Notes under the pieces: model-generated
The model's input: only the letters and a program-made list of their open reading frames with translations
What the model was told of the DNA's origin: nothing
Databases searched by the model: none
Assembly (NCBI RefSeq): GCF_006442975.2
Contig: NZ_CP083954.1
Coordinates: 3,231,501-3,295,500, forward strand
Length of the DNA stretch: 64,000 nt
From: Mesorhizobium sp. B2-1-1
GTDB lineage: Bacteria; Pseudomonadota; Alphaproteobacteria; Rhizobiales; Rhizobiaceae
Reading direction: 5' to 3'
In this document: piece after piece, positions 8,766 to 17,258 of the stretch
How positions within the stretch are numbered: position 1 is the first letter of the stretch
Layout: each line of letters begins with the position of its first letter
Program-made: the position numbers and the translations under genes

Positions 8766-9047
8766 TCAGGCGGTCTTGGCGGCGACCAGTGCGTCGATCT
8801 TGGCGCACAGGTTCTTCATGACAAAGTAATCGTCCGTCGAGGCCTTGCCGTCATTGACTTCCTGGGTCCACTTTTCCAGCGGCACCTTGATGCCGAATTC
8901 CTTGTCGATGGCGAAGACGATGTCGAGGAAATCGAGGCTGTCGATGCCGAGATCGTCGATCGTGTGGCTCTCGGGCGTGATGGTGTCGATATCGATCTCG
9001 CTGGTGTCGGCAATGATCTTGGCGACTTTGTCGAACGTGGTGGACAA
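8766..9047 (-). CDS. acpXL: Acyl carrier protein AcpXL for very-long-chain acyl groups
   Basis: A 93-residue specialised acyl carrier protein that holds the growing C28 chain for lipid A. The phosphopantetheine attachment serine is S37 in GIDSLDFLD. The C-terminal stretch [16 protein letters not shown]...[13 protein letters not shown] is longer than in housekeeping AcpP and is the AcpXL hallmark. The start codon is TTG at 9047, preceded by AAGGAAAAG; no in-frame ATG lies nearby and this start gives the family length. It heads a five-gene minus-strand operon. A fabZ gene, often placed after acpXL in Rhizobium and Sinorhizobium, is absent here. Confidence 0.95.
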   Translation of the reverse strand: MSTTFDKVAKIIADTSEIDIDTITPESHTIDDLGIDSLDFLDIVFAIDKEFGIKVPLEKWTQEVNDGKASTDDYFVMKNLCAKIDALVAAKTA

Positions 9048-9177
9048 GGGCTTTTCCTTCGGTTGCGGGCGGAATCTGTCCGCATCTTGTTTGGGCGCTG
9101 TCTAATCGGTTTTTCCCGGCAGGAAAAGGCCTGATACGCCGGGCGCAGATGGGTAGCGTGCCCAAGAAACGCAAGAC

Positions 9178-9202
9178 GGGCCGCCGGTCAACCCGGCGGC
9201 CC
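9178..9202 (-). terminator. Hairpin in the 9048-9350 gap, possible terminator of the histidine phosphatase gene
   Basis: A perfect 10-base stem, GGGCCGCCGG at 9178-9187 with CCGGCGGCCC at 9193-9202, encloses a 5-base loop. Read on the minus strand it lies about 150 bases past the phosphatase stop and is followed by a T-rich but interrupted tail (CTTGCGTTTCTT). The rest of the ~300-base gap must hold the acpXL promoter and leader. I see no gene and no clear sigma-factor consensus in it. Confidence 0.5.
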
Positions 9203-9350
9203 CCCCATGGCTGGCGACCGCGGATGATGTTGGCCTCATTGTCGCGGCCCTAGCGCGGCATCTTTTTTGGGTGGTATTTTGGCAACATTACCTCTGTCGC
9301 AAGTCCTCATCGACGCGTGGCTGCTCGCGGATGCGCCGGTCGGCCCCGAT

Positions 9351-9899
9351 TTAGAACGTAACCCGGCCGAGCACACGCAGACCGTCGCCCTGCGGCTCGA
9401 CGACAACGGCTTCGCCCTCGCGCGGCGAGACGCCGGTCAACGCAGCGATATTTTCCAGATGAGTGACCATGACCAGGTTGTCAGAGCCGGAATAGGCGCG
9501 GATTTCCTTCATGATCGCGGCGATCTGGGCCGCCTTTTGCGCCGCGTCGCCCTTCAGCAGGTCGAGCGGCGCGAAAGGCTCCGGCTCGGTCTCGAAGGCG
9601 ATGCGCGCGGTGTCGAGGCAGCGGCAATAGCGGCTGGACAGCACGCGCTCGATCGGCGCGGCGCGGGCGGCAAGCAAGGCGCCGATCTTGCTCGACTGCT
9701 GCTTGCCGCGTGCGGACAGATTGACCTGGGTGGCGCAGCTGTCGATATCAAAATTGGCGGGATCGGTGGTGCCGGTGACCATGGCATGGCGCAAAAGCAC
9801 GACATGGCCGCCATCGCGCAGCAGCGCCCAGCCGGCATCCGTCGCATGCGCTGCAGCCGGAACGCCAAACAGGAACAACGCCAAGGCAAATCGGATCAT
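9351..9899 (-). CDS. Exported histidine phosphatase family protein
   Basis: A 182-residue protein of the phosphoglycerate-mutase-like branch. A signal peptide (residues 1-19, ending AAHA) suggests periplasmic location. The catalytic RH pair is R37-H38 in VVLLRHAM, and the second histidine is H146 in VMVTHLENI. The order RHG-like loop, then SSRYCRCLDTARI, then VTHLENI fits small broad-specificity phosphatases such as Ais or SixA relatives rather than glycolytic mutases. The ATG at 9899 begins the signal sequence. It is divergent from the AEC transporter. Substrate unknown; no neighbour suggests one. Confidence 0.83.
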   Translation of the reverse strand: MIRFALALFLFGVPAAAHATDAGWALLRDGGHVVLLRHAMVTGTTDPANFDIDSCATQVNLSARGKQQSSKIGALLAARAAPIERVLSSRYCRCLDTARIAFETEPEPFAPLDLLKGDAAQKAAQIAAIMKEIRAYSGSDNLVMVTHLENIAALTGVSPREGEAVVVEPQGDGLRVLGRVTF

Positions 9900-10162
9900 C
9901 GTAATCCTTCCAGAAGCCGGGTACCGGCCACCCGCATATAGGGATCGGAAAGCAGGTACAAAGACAAGCGAAAGGCCTGCGGTCTCCGCGGTCTCACTTC
10001 TCCTTCGTCATCCGCTGCTTCACCAGATCGGTCTTCCGGTCGTGAGCGGGATGGGAAAAGTCCAGCCGCCTTCGGCGATGCCCCGCTTGGCAGAACAAAT
10101 TCGGGGTCGAAGAAATTCGGGCGCGATTGCACCGCGACCTTGGCTCGCCTATCCCTGGAAAA

Positions 10163-11113
10163 ATGTCTCCGCTTACCGAAACCGTCCTTTTCGTCTTCAG
10201 CCTCGTGGCGCTCGGCTACCTCGCCGGGTTCACCGGTTATATGAAGCCGGCGAGCGGCGAGGGGATATCCGATTTCGCGGTCAGCGTTGCGATGCCGCTG
10301 CTGTTGTTCCAGACGATGGTGAATGCCGATTTCCACGGGGTGGCACCGTGGTCGCTATGGGGGGCCTATTTCGCGGCGGTGGCAATCACCTGGGCCGCCG
10401 GCCATGTCGTTACCACGCGGATATTCGGACGCGACGCACGCGCGGGTGTCGTCGGCGGGGTGTCGTCGGCCTATTCCAATGTTGTCCTGCTCGGCGCGCC
10501 GTTCATTCTCGGCATATTCGGGCGGGATGGATTCGAGGTGCTGTCGCTCCTGGTTTCCGTGCATCTGCCTGTCATGATGATGGCTTCGATCGTGCTGTTC
10601 GAGATGTTCGGCCGCGGCGGCGGCGAGCATGTGCACCCCGTGCGCGTCGTCCGCAATTTCCTGAGGCGGCTGTTCATCAATCCGCTGATCATCGGCATTC
10701 TTTTGGGTCTCGCATGGCGCTTCAGCGGCATCCCGCTGCCCGAACTGGTCATGCGGCTGGTGGACGCGCTGGCCGGCACCGCCGGGCCGGTGGCGCTGTT
10801 CGCCATGGGGCTCAGCCTGCGCCGCTTCGGCATATCAGGCAATGTCCGCCCGGCGCTGGCGCTATCAACACTGAAGCTGTTCCTGATGCCGGCGCTGGTT
10901 CTGATCTTCGTCTGGTTGCTCGGCCTGCCGCCCTTGACCGCCAAGGTAGCGGTCGTGGTGGCGGCGCTCCCATCCGGCATCAATTCCTATCTCATTGCCG
11001 TGCAGTTCAACACAGGCCAGGCGCTGGCGTCGAACCAGATGACCATCGCGACCGCGAGCGCGGTCGTTACCACTGCTTTCTGGCTGGCGGTGAGCGTGCA
11101 CGTGTTCGGCTGA
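10163..11113 (+). CDS. AEC family transporter (auxin efflux carrier-like)
   Basis: An integral membrane carrier of about 316 residues with roughly ten hydrophobic segments, interrupted by a short polar loop near residues 165-180 (GRGGGEHVHPVR). The GYLAGFTGYM opening, SSAYSNVVLLGAPF and the ALPSGINSYLIAVQFN block near the C-terminus are typical of the AEC family. These transporters move organic anions such as malate or malonate, less often auxin. The ATG at 10163 puts the first helix at the N-terminus; the open frame back to 10127 begins with a TTG and adds 12 polar residues. The 260 bases upstream hold the divergent promoter shared with the phosphatase. Substrate unknown. Confidence 0.88.
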   Translation: MSPLTETVLFVFSLVALGYLAGFTGYMKPASGEGISDFAVSVAMPLLLFQTMVNADFHGVAPWSLWGAYFAAVAITWAAGHVVTTRIFGRDARAGVVGGVSSAYSNVVLLGAPFILGIFGRDGFEVLSLLVSVHLPVMMMASIVLFEMFGRGGGEHVHPVRVVRNFLRRLFINPLIIGILLGLAWRFSGIPLPELVMRLVDALAGTAGPVALFAMGLSLRRFGISGNVRPALALSTLKLFLMPALVLIFVWLLGLPPLTAKVAVVVAALPSGINSYLIAVQFNTGQALASNQMTIATASAVVTTAFWLAVSVHVFG

Positions 11114-11341
11114 CATGAATAAGACCGGAGTCTGAGCCGCTCGGCGTGAATCCGGTTTGACGCGATGTCTCAGCGGTGAAATCAAACCTCGGCTCTCGCC
11201 TTGCACTGGCATAACCCCTATATGCCATCTTGCGATTGCTTGCGGGGCTTTCCCTAGGTTAAGAGCAATGGCCCCAGCGCACGGTGCGCTAATCGAAGAC
11301 ATCCAGATAGCGGCCCGTGAGCGCCGAACGGAGGCTAGACC

Positions 11342-12799
11342 ATGCTTCAGAAAACCAGCCATTTCATGCGCCAGGCCAATCTTATCAACGGCGAATGGGT
11401 GCAGGCCGACAGCGGCCAGACGGTCGACGTCACCAATCCGGCAACCGGCCTCAAGATCGGCACCGTGCCGAAAGCGGGCAAGGTCGAGACCCGCCGCGCC
11501 ATCGAAGCCGCCGACGAAGCTTTCAAGACCTGGCGCAAGACGACCGCGCTCGAGCGCTCGAAGCTGCTGCGCAAGCTGCACGATGCCATGATGGACAATC
11601 AGGACGTTCTGGCGGAGCTCCTGACCATTGAACAGGGCAAGTCGCTGTTCGAATCGAAGGGCGAGATCGGCTCGGCCGCCTCCTACATCCTGTGGTTCGC
11701 CGAGGAGGGCCGCCGCACCTATGGTGATGTCGTGCCGTCGCCGTGGGCGGACCGCCGCATCCTGGTGACCAAGGAACCGGTCGGCGTCATCGCCGCCATC
11801 ACGCCGTGGAATTTCCCGTCCTCGATGCTGGCCCGCAAGCTCGGCCCGGCACTCGCCGCGGGTTGCACCGCCGTGGTCAAGCCCGCCTCGCAGACGCCTT
11901 ACTCCGGTCTCGCCTGGGGCGCGCTGGCCGAGGAAGTCGGCTTCCCCAAGGGCGTAATCAACATCCTGACCGGTGCGGCCGGCGAAATTGGCGATGAGAT
12001 CTGCGCCAATCCGCTGGTCAAGAAGATCACTTTTACCGGCTCGACCGAGGTCGGCAAGATCCTGATCCAGAAGTCGTCCGTCACCGTGAAGAAGGTGTCG
12101 ATGGAGCTCGGCGGCAATGCGCCGTTCATCGTCTTCGACGACGCCGACATCGACCGCGCCGTCGCCGGTGCGATCACAGCCAAGTACCGCAATTCGGGCC
12201 AGACCTGCGTCTGTACGAACCGCTTCCTTGTCCAGGCCGGCGTCTATGACCGGTTCGTCGAGAAGCTGGCTGCCGCCAGCGACAAGCTGAAGGTCGGCTC
12301 CGGCCTGGAGGAGGGCGTGCAGCAGGGGCCGCTGATCGACGAGAAGGCGGTCGAGAAGGTCGAGGAACTGATCGCCGATGCGACTTCGAAGGGCGGCAAG
12401 GTCGTCGCTGGCGGCAAGCGCCATGCGCTCGGCGGCTCGTTCTTCCAGCCGACCGTCATCGCCGATGCGACGCCCAAGATGCGCTTCATGAAGGAAGAGA
12501 TATTCGGGCCGGTGGCGCCCGTCTTCAGGTTCGAGACCGAGGAAGAAGCGATTGCGCTTGCCAATGACACCGAATTCGGCCTCGCCTGCTATTTCTACAC
12601 CGGCGATCTCGGCCGCGCCTTCCGCGTCATGGAAGGGCTGAAATATGGCATGGTCGGCGTCAATGAAGGCCTGATCACCACGCCGGAAGCACCGTTCGGC
12701 GGCGTCAAGGAGTCCGGGCTCGGCAAGGAAGGCGGACATCAGGGTATCGAGGATTACCTCGACACCAAATATGTCTGCATCGGCGGCCTCGGCCTCTGA
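11342..12799 (+). CDS. gabD: NAD(P)-dependent succinate-semialdehyde dehydrogenase
   Basis: Cytoplasmic aldehyde dehydrogenase of 485 residues that oxidises succinate semialdehyde to succinate, the last step of the GABA shunt. The catalytic residues are E255 in MELGGNAPF and C289 in GQTCVCTNRF; the Cys-x-Cys arrangement around the active site is typical of GabD. The cofactor motif FTGSTEVGK lies at 231-239 and PWNFP at 155-159. The ATG at 11342 follows an ACGGAGG ribosome site. No gabT or GABA transporter is adjacent, so it may act alone or on related semialdehydes. A hairpin follows 10 bases after the stop. Confidence 0.93.
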   Translation: MLQKTSHFMRQANLINGEWVQADSGQTVDVTNPATGLKIGTVPKAGKVETRRAIEAADEAFKTWRKTTALERSKLLRKLHDAMMDNQDVLAELLTIEQGKSLFESKGEIGSAASYILWFAEEGRRTYGDVVPSPWADRRILVTKEPVGVIAAITPWNFPSSMLARKLGPALAAGCTAVVKPASQTPYSGLAWGALAEEVGFPKGVINILTGAAGEIGDEICANPLVKKITFTGSTEVGKILIQKSSVTVKKVSMELGGNAPFIVFDDADIDRAVAGAITAKYRNSGQTCVCTNRFLVQAGVYDRFVEKLAAASDKLKVGSGLEEGVQQGPLIDEKAVEKVEELIADATSKGGKVVAGGKRHALGGSFFQPTVIADATPKMRFMKEEIFGPVAPVFRFETEEEAIALANDTEFGLACYFYTGDLGRAFRVMEGLKYGMVGVNEGLITTPEAPFGGVKESGLGKEGGHQGIEDYLDTKYVCIGGLGL

Positions 12800-12809
12800 T
12801 AGACTGTCG

Positions 12810-12844
12810 CCGGGACAGGCAGGCCTATGATCTGCCTGCCCCGG
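12810..12844 (+). terminator. Hairpin after gabD, probable terminator
   Basis: A stem of 12 pairs with a single mismatch runs from 12810-12822 to 12832-12844 around a 9-base loop, starting 11 bases after the gabD stop. There is no T-run, so it may depend on Rho or act as an mRNA 3-prime stabiliser. It separates gabD from the aldose epimerase gene. Confidence 0.6.
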
Positions 12845-12884
12845 CTACGAAACGGGCCGTCTGGATCAACTGACGTTTGCGGGC

Positions 12885-13907
12885 ATGGCAATGAAGGACG
12901 GCGAGGTTTTCGGCACCACCCAGGCGGGCGACCCGATTCGCCGCTTCACCATCAGAGGCGGCGGACTTAGCGCCAATATCCTTGGGCTCGGCGCGATCAT
13001 CCAGGACCTGCGCCTGGCCGGCCACGATGCGCCTCTCGTGCTCGGCTATGATAATCTATCATCCTATGAAACCGACACGGCTTTCTTCGGCGCGGTCGTC
13101 GGCCGCTATGCCAACCGCATCCGCGACGGCCGTTTCACCATCGCCGGCAAGCGCTACCAGACCGAGCGCAATTTTCTCGACAAGCACACGCTGCATGGAG
13201 GCTCGCAAGGCTTTTTCCATCGGCCGTGGACGGTTTCGCTGCACGGGCGGGACTTCGTCACGCTGACGCTGCACGATCCCGACGGCACGATGGGCTTTCC
13301 CGGCGCACTCGACGTCACCTGCACCTACCGGCTGAAGATCCCCGGCACGCTCAGCGTCGAGATATCAGCCACATGCGAGGAGCCGACGCTGTGCAATCTC
13401 ACGCAGCATTCCTACTTCAATCTCGATGATGGCGGGACGGGCGACATCCTCGATCACCGGATGATGCTCAATGCCGGCGCCTATCTGCCGGTGGATGGCG
13501 AGATGATTCCAACGGGCACGGTGAAGCCTGTCGACGGCACGCCTTTCGATTTCCGCCAGGCACGGCCGCTGCGCATGGAGATCGAGGGCGAGCAGCTTGC
13601 CTATGACCAGAACTTCTGCCTCGCTTCGGCGCGCGGGCCGCTCAAGCAGGCGGCGTGGGTGCAAGGCGCGAGCTCCGGCGTCGAGATGGAACTGTGGACC
13701 ACGGAGCCCGGCGTCCAGCTCTATACCGGCCAGTATGTGACGCCGCGCACGGGGCTGGAAGGGCGAAACCACAAAGCTTTCTGTGGTTTTTGCCTGGAGC
13801 CGCAAATATGGCCGGACGCGCCGAACCGGCCGTATTTCCCGCAGGCGACACTGTGGCCGGGTGCGATCTACCATCACGTGACGGAATATCGGTTCCGGCT
13901 GCCCTGA
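12885..13907 (+). CDS. galM: Aldose 1-epimerase (mutarotase)
   Basis: A 340-residue cytoplasmic mutarotase that interconverts alpha and beta anomers of sugars such as galactose or glucose. Conserved residues are visible: NRI near 77-79, H104 in HTLHGG, the catalytic H175 in LTQHSYFNL, the substrate-binding D-H motif DILDHRM, and the C-terminal CLEPQIWPDAPN carrying the catalytic glutamate. Length is normal. Ribosome binding is weak at the ATG at 12885, and another ATG lies two codons later. It converges with kdgK with only three bases between the stop codons, so the two transcripts must overlap. Confidence 0.93.
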   Translation: MAMKDGEVFGTTQAGDPIRRFTIRGGGLSANILGLGAIIQDLRLAGHDAPLVLGYDNLSSYETDTAFFGAVVGRYANRIRDGRFTIAGKRYQTERNFLDKHTLHGGSQGFFHRPWTVSLHGRDFVTLTLHDPDGTMGFPGALDVTCTYRLKIPGTLSVEISATCEEPTLCNLTQHSYFNLDDGGTGDILDHRMMLNAGAYLPVDGEMIPTGTVKPVDGTPFDFRQARPLRMEIEGEQLAYDQNFCLASARGPLKQAAWVQGASSGVEMELWTTEPGVQLYTGQYVTPRTGLEGRNHKAFCGFCLEPQIWPDAPNRPYFPQATLWPGAIYHHVTEYRFRLP

Positions 13908-13910
13908 CCC

Positions 13911-14831
13911 TCAATCCGTTTCGAATGCCGCACGCAACGTCTCGAATGGCGCCAATGCGCCGCGAACCTGCACCACGCTGGCCGCGACACGGTGCGCGCG
14001 CTTCGTAGCCTCCGCAGGGGTGTGTCCGGCGAGACGCGCGCCGAGATAGCCGCCGTTGAAGGAATCGCCCGCGCCCGTGGTGTCGACGGGCGTGGCCACA
14101 TGGATCGCCTGAACGTCCCGCAGCGTCCCGTTCTCGACGATCAGCGCGGCCTGTTCGCCGTTCTTGACCACCACTTCGCCGACCAGTTGCCCGAGCCGCC
14201 CAGCCGTTGCCTGTGGCGCTTCATCGCCGAACAGCATCTGCTCGTCCGGGAAAGTCGGCAATGCGATGTCGGTGACGGCGAGCGCCTCCAGGATCGCGGC
14301 TTGCGCCTCCTCGCGATCGCGCCACAGCCGTGGCCGGTAGTTGGGATCGAAGGCGATCAGGGACCCCGCGGATCGCGCCTCGGCCACGGCCGATAGCAAC
14401 GTGGCGCGCGCAGCGGAGTCCAGAATTCCCAAAGTGATTCCGGAAAAGTAGACAAGCGCCTGCTTTTCAAGGCTTTTTGCCAACGCAGCCGGATTGGAGG
14501 CAAGCTGCCTGGCAGCTGCATCGCCGCGCCAATAGGTGAAGGAGCGTTCAGCGCCGGTCAGCGTGATGGCATAGAGGCCGGGCCGCGCCCCCGGGATAAC
14601 AGGGCTTTCGCCAATGCCGATGCCATTGTCCGCGAAGAAGCCGATCTGGTCTTGCGAGAAAGGATCGTCTCCGAAAGCCGAGACGTAGGTCGCTGGCCTT
14701 CCACTCAGCGCATGCAGGGCCCACAGCGTGTTGAACGTATCGCCGGCAAATCCCATGCGCCAGTTCGAACCCGTTTGGCCCGAAAGCTCGATCATGCATT
14801 CGCCGATCGAGGCGACACCTTTGCCGATCAT
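13911..14831 (-). CDS. kdgK: 2-dehydro-3-deoxygluconokinase (PfkB family sugar kinase)
   Basis: A 306-residue ribokinase-family kinase. It probably phosphorylates 2-keto-3-deoxygluconate to KDPG in hexuronate or gluconate catabolism. The PfkB signature DTTGAGDSFNGG (250-261, catalytic D256) is intact. The N-terminal GECMIEL, AGDTFNTL and the R-x-LYAITLTGAERSFTYWR block match KdgK more closely than fructokinase or adenosine kinase. The ATG at 14831 follows AGGGGA; the open frame continues to 14894 without an equally good site. It is convergent with galM. Function by family resemblance; a different keto-sugar is possible. Confidence 0.85.
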   Translation of the reverse strand: MIGKGVASIGECMIELSGQTGSNWRMGFAGDTFNTLWALHALSGRPATYVSAFGDDPFSQDQIGFFADNGIGIGESPVIPGARPGLYAITLTGAERSFTYWRGDAAARQLASNPAALAKSLEKQALVYFSGITLGILDSAARATLLSAVAEARSAGSLIAFDPNYRPRLWRDREEAQAAILEALAVTDIALPTFPDEQMLFGDEAPQATAGRLGQLVGEVVVKNGEQAALIVENGTLRDVQAIHVATPVDTTGAGDSFNGGYLGARLAGHTPAEATKRAHRVAASVVQVRGALAPFETLRAAFETD

Positions 14832-14983
14832 GATCCATTCCCCTGTTACGATGCTGCTGTAGCTTTTTGGAGAGTAGAGCGCCATGCTTGGCAAGGGCGG
14901 TTTTTTCCGTCACCTGCGATTCCAACAGGTTTGGCGGGATGCGATCGGTGCGGCAAAACGTTATCCCCTGAAGAGGAACCGGC

Positions 14984-15433
14984 TTGGCTTCGATATGGCG
15001 TTATCTTTTGGCGGGTCTTGGTCTGGCAGCCTTGCTGGCTGGCATCCTGGCAGTGGTCTATCTGACCGCACCGCGAACCGCGCAGGTTGCCGGCCCGGAT
15101 ATCTCCCGAACCAAAAAGACCGAGAACGGATTGTTTATGGCGAGCTTCGCGCCGGAACGCGGCGTCGTCCGTCAAGGCGAACTGGAAGCCTGGCTGTTGA
15201 CGTTGAAGACGATAGCCGGGACGCCGGTGGAAGGGGCCGCGATCGCGGTATCGGGAGGCATGCCGCAGCACCGCCACGGCCTGCCGACCAGCCCGCAAGC
15301 GACGGACTATCTCGGCGACGGGCGCTATCGCATCGAGGGCGTGAAATTCACCATGAGCGGCTGGTGGCAGTTGCATTTTGCCATCTCCGCGACGGCTGGG
15401 TCGGATACGGTCGTCTTCAACGTCGTGCTGTGA
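14984..15433 (+). CDS. FixH/YtkA-like membrane-anchored protein
   Basis: A 149-residue protein with one N-terminal membrane helix (about residues 6-27) and a periplasmic beta-rich domain. The domain carries GGMPQHRHGLPTSPQ and ends in a GRYRIEGVKFTMSGWWQLHF block, the arrangement seen in FixH/YtkA-like proteins, some of which help deliver copper to respiratory enzymes. The start appears to be TTG at 14984, with AGAGGA seven to eight bases before it; there is no ATG at a sensible position. Only 7 bases separate it from the diheme peroxidase gene, so the pair is an operon. A redox or metal role together with that peroxidase is inferred. Confidence 0.68.
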   Translation: MASIWRYLLAGLGLAALLAGILAVVYLTAPRTAQVAGPDISRTKKTENGLFMASFAPERGVVRQGELEAWLLTLKTIAGTPVEGAAIAVSGGMPQHRHGLPTSPQATDYLGDGRYRIEGVKFTMSGWWQLHFAISATAGSDTVVFNVVL

Positions 15434-15440
15434 GCCGCAG

Positions 15441-16640
15441 ATGAGGCGTCTTGCGCGCTTTTTCGTCTTGATGGCGATGGCCGTTCTTGCCGGCTGCGGC
15501 AAGCCGGACTTTTCCGATGCCGAGAAGAAGACCATCGCCTCGCTGGCGCTGTCGAGGCTGCCGGCGCTGAAACCCGACACCACCAACCGGTTCGCCGATG
15601 TCCCGGCCGCCGCTGCCCTTGGCTCGACGCTGTTCTTTGACGCCAGCATGAGCCGCGACGGCACGGTGTCCTGCTCGACCTGCCACAAGATCGACCGGCA
15701 GTTTCAGGACGGCCTGCCGCAGGCGGTTGGCGTCGGCCGCACGAACCGGCGTACCATGCCGCTCGCCGGCATCGCACGCGATCCCTGGTTTTTCTGGGAC
15801 GGACGGCGCGACAGCCTGTGGGCGCAGGCGCTGACGCCGCTGGAGAACCCGCTGGAGCAGGCGGGAAACCGTGCCGCCTATGCGCATTACATCAAGGCGC
15901 GCTTCGGCGACCGCTATGAGCGCATCTTCGGCCCGCTGCCCGATCTGTCCGACATACCAGCCAATGCCAGTCCGCTCGGCAGCGATGCCGAGAAGGCTGC
16001 ATGGAGCGCCATGAGCGACCAGCAGCGTGACGCGATAAACCGGGTGTTCGCCAACATCGGCAAGGCAATCGCTGCCTTCGAACGCTCGATCGAGCCGCCG
16101 CAGGCCCGCTTCGACCGGTTCGCGCTGGACCTGGCGACCGGCGCCGAGCCGAAAGGCGACGCCGCCTTCTCCCGGGAGGAAATCCTCGGCCTGAAACTGT
16201 TCATCGGCAAGGCCAATTGCGTGACCTGCCACAATGGGCCGCGCTTCACCGACAATGGGTTCCACAACACCGGCGTGCCGCCGGTCAACGGGCTGCCGCC
16301 GGATCGCGGCCGCGTCGACGCGGTACGCCAAGTTCAAGCCGACCCGTTCAACTGCTTCGGCGCCTATCGCGATGGCGATGTCGGCGCCTGCGGCGAATTG
16401 CGGTTCATGGTCAAGGATGCGCCGGAATTGGTGCGCGCCTACAAGACGCCTTCGCTTCGCGGCGCGGCGACGCGGCCGCCCTACATGCACGCCGGTCAGT
16501 TTGCGTCGCTCGACGAGGTGGTGGCGCATTATGCCAAGGCTGCCCCCAGTGTGGAGGGGACATCCGAAATTCATCCGCTGGCGCTGTCGGACCGCGAGCG
16601 CGCGGCGCTGGTGGCGTTTTTGAAGACCTTGGCGGAATGA
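15441..16640 (+). CDS. Diheme cytochrome c peroxidase (MauG-like), lipoprotein
   Basis: A 399-residue periplasmic diheme enzyme. Residues 1-19 form a lipoprotein signal with lipobox LAGC (C19), so it is probably membrane-tethered. Two c-type heme sites are visible, CSTCH at 78-82 and CVTCH at 260-264. The FFDASMSRDGTVSC opening and the KTPSLRGAATRPPYMHAG block near the C-terminus are typical of the CcpA/MauG family. It either reduces hydrogen peroxide with electrons from cytochrome c or oxidises a protein partner. The ATG at 15441 begins the signal; the frame extends upstream into the FixH-like gene. It is the second gene of a two-gene operon. Confidence 0.92.
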   Translation: MRRLARFFVLMAMAVLAGCGKPDFSDAEKKTIASLALSRLPALKPDTTNRFADVPAAAALGSTLFFDASMSRDGTVSCSTCHKIDRQFQDGLPQAVGVGRTNRRTMPLAGIARDPWFFWDGRRDSLWAQALTPLENPLEQAGNRAAYAHYIKARFGDRYERIFGPLPDLSDIPANASPLGSDAEKAAWSAMSDQQRDAINRVFANIGKAIAAFERSIEPPQARFDRFALDLATGAEPKGDAAFSREEILGLKLFIGKANCVTCHNGPRFTDNGFHNTGVPPVNGLPPDRGRVDAVRQVQADPFNCFGAYRDGDVGACGELRFMVKDAPELVRAYKTPSLRGAATRPPYMHAGQFASLDEVVAHYAKAAPSVEGTSEIHPLALSDRERAALVAFLKTLAE

Positions 16641-16641
16641 A

Positions 16642-17094
16642 CTATCGATCCTTCACAGTCTCCATCGCCACGAAGGTCGAGGTCTGGGCGACATGGGGCA
16701 GGGCGGAGATGCGCTCGCCCAGCACGCGGCGATAGGCGGCGATGTCGCGGGTGCGGACCTTCAGCAGATAATCGAAGCTCGACGCCATCATGTGGCACTG
16801 TTCGACCTCCGGAACGGCTTGGACAGAGCGGTTGAAAGCGTCCAGCGCGGCGGACCGGGTGTCGGACAGTTTCACCTGGACGAAGGCGACATGGCCTTCG
16901 CCCATGCGCTCGCGATTGATAATCGCCTGGTAGCCTCTGATATAGCCGTCCTTCTCCAGCCGCTTCACCCGCGCCTGAACCGGCGTCTTGGACAGGCCGA
17001 CCTTGGCGGCGAGCTCCGACATGGAAAGCCTGCCGGCGCTTGCCAGCGCCGACAGGATGTTCCTGTCGATGCGGTCCAATTGGTCTTCCCTCAT
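16642..17094 (-). CDS. putR: Lrp/AsnC family regulator of proline catabolism
   Basis: A 150-residue Lrp-type transcription factor: N-terminal winged helix (DRNILSALASAGRLSMSELA, then KVGLSKTPVQARVKRLE as recognition helix) and a C-terminal RAM ligand domain with the VPEVEQCHMMASSFDYLLKV core. It is divergent from putA with 164 bases between the starts. This arrangement and its similarity to PutR proteins of alphaproteobacteria suggest that it activates putA in response to proline (known in Rhodobacter and Agrobacterium; inferred here). The ATG at 17094 fits the family start MREDQLDRIDRN. Its stop lies one base from the peroxidase stop, so those genes converge. Confidence 0.88.
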   Translation of the reverse strand: MREDQLDRIDRNILSALASAGRLSMSELAAKVGLSKTPVQARVKRLEKDGYIRGYQAIINRERMGEGHVAFVQVKLSDTRSAALDAFNRSVQAVPEVEQCHMMASSFDYLLKVRTRDIAAYRRVLGERISALPHVAQTSTFVAMETVKDR

Positions 17095-17258
17095 CGAAAA
17101 TGCAGCCTTCTTCGGGTAGTTTGCGGTGATATGATAGATCGATCGAACTGCAATGTCGATTTCTTCAGACCGCCTGAAAATCGGGACTTGTGCTAGCTTG
17201 CGCCATTCGGTCCGGTGACCGCCGGCCCGCTCCCTTGTGCTTGCCAGTAGGACCCGCC
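17095..17258. promoter_or_regulatory. putR-putA divergent promoter region
   Basis: The 164 bases between the two divergent starts are the only place for both promoters and a PutR site. An AT-richer core around 17125-17160 holds a GATCGATC palindrome and is bracketed by TTTGC and GCAAT, a loose dyad of the spread-out kind Lrp proteins use. No exact consensus can be assigned by eye. The putA ribosome site AGTAGGA precedes the ATG at 17259. Confidence 0.4.

Noticed and set aside
9896..10336. 146-codon open frame between the phosphatase and AEC genes
   Set aside because: It overlaps the start of the AEC transporter on the other strand and its product is of shadow-like composition.
10865..12739. 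624-codon open frame antisense to gabD
   Set aside because: Shadow of gabD, which has complete ALDH motifs.
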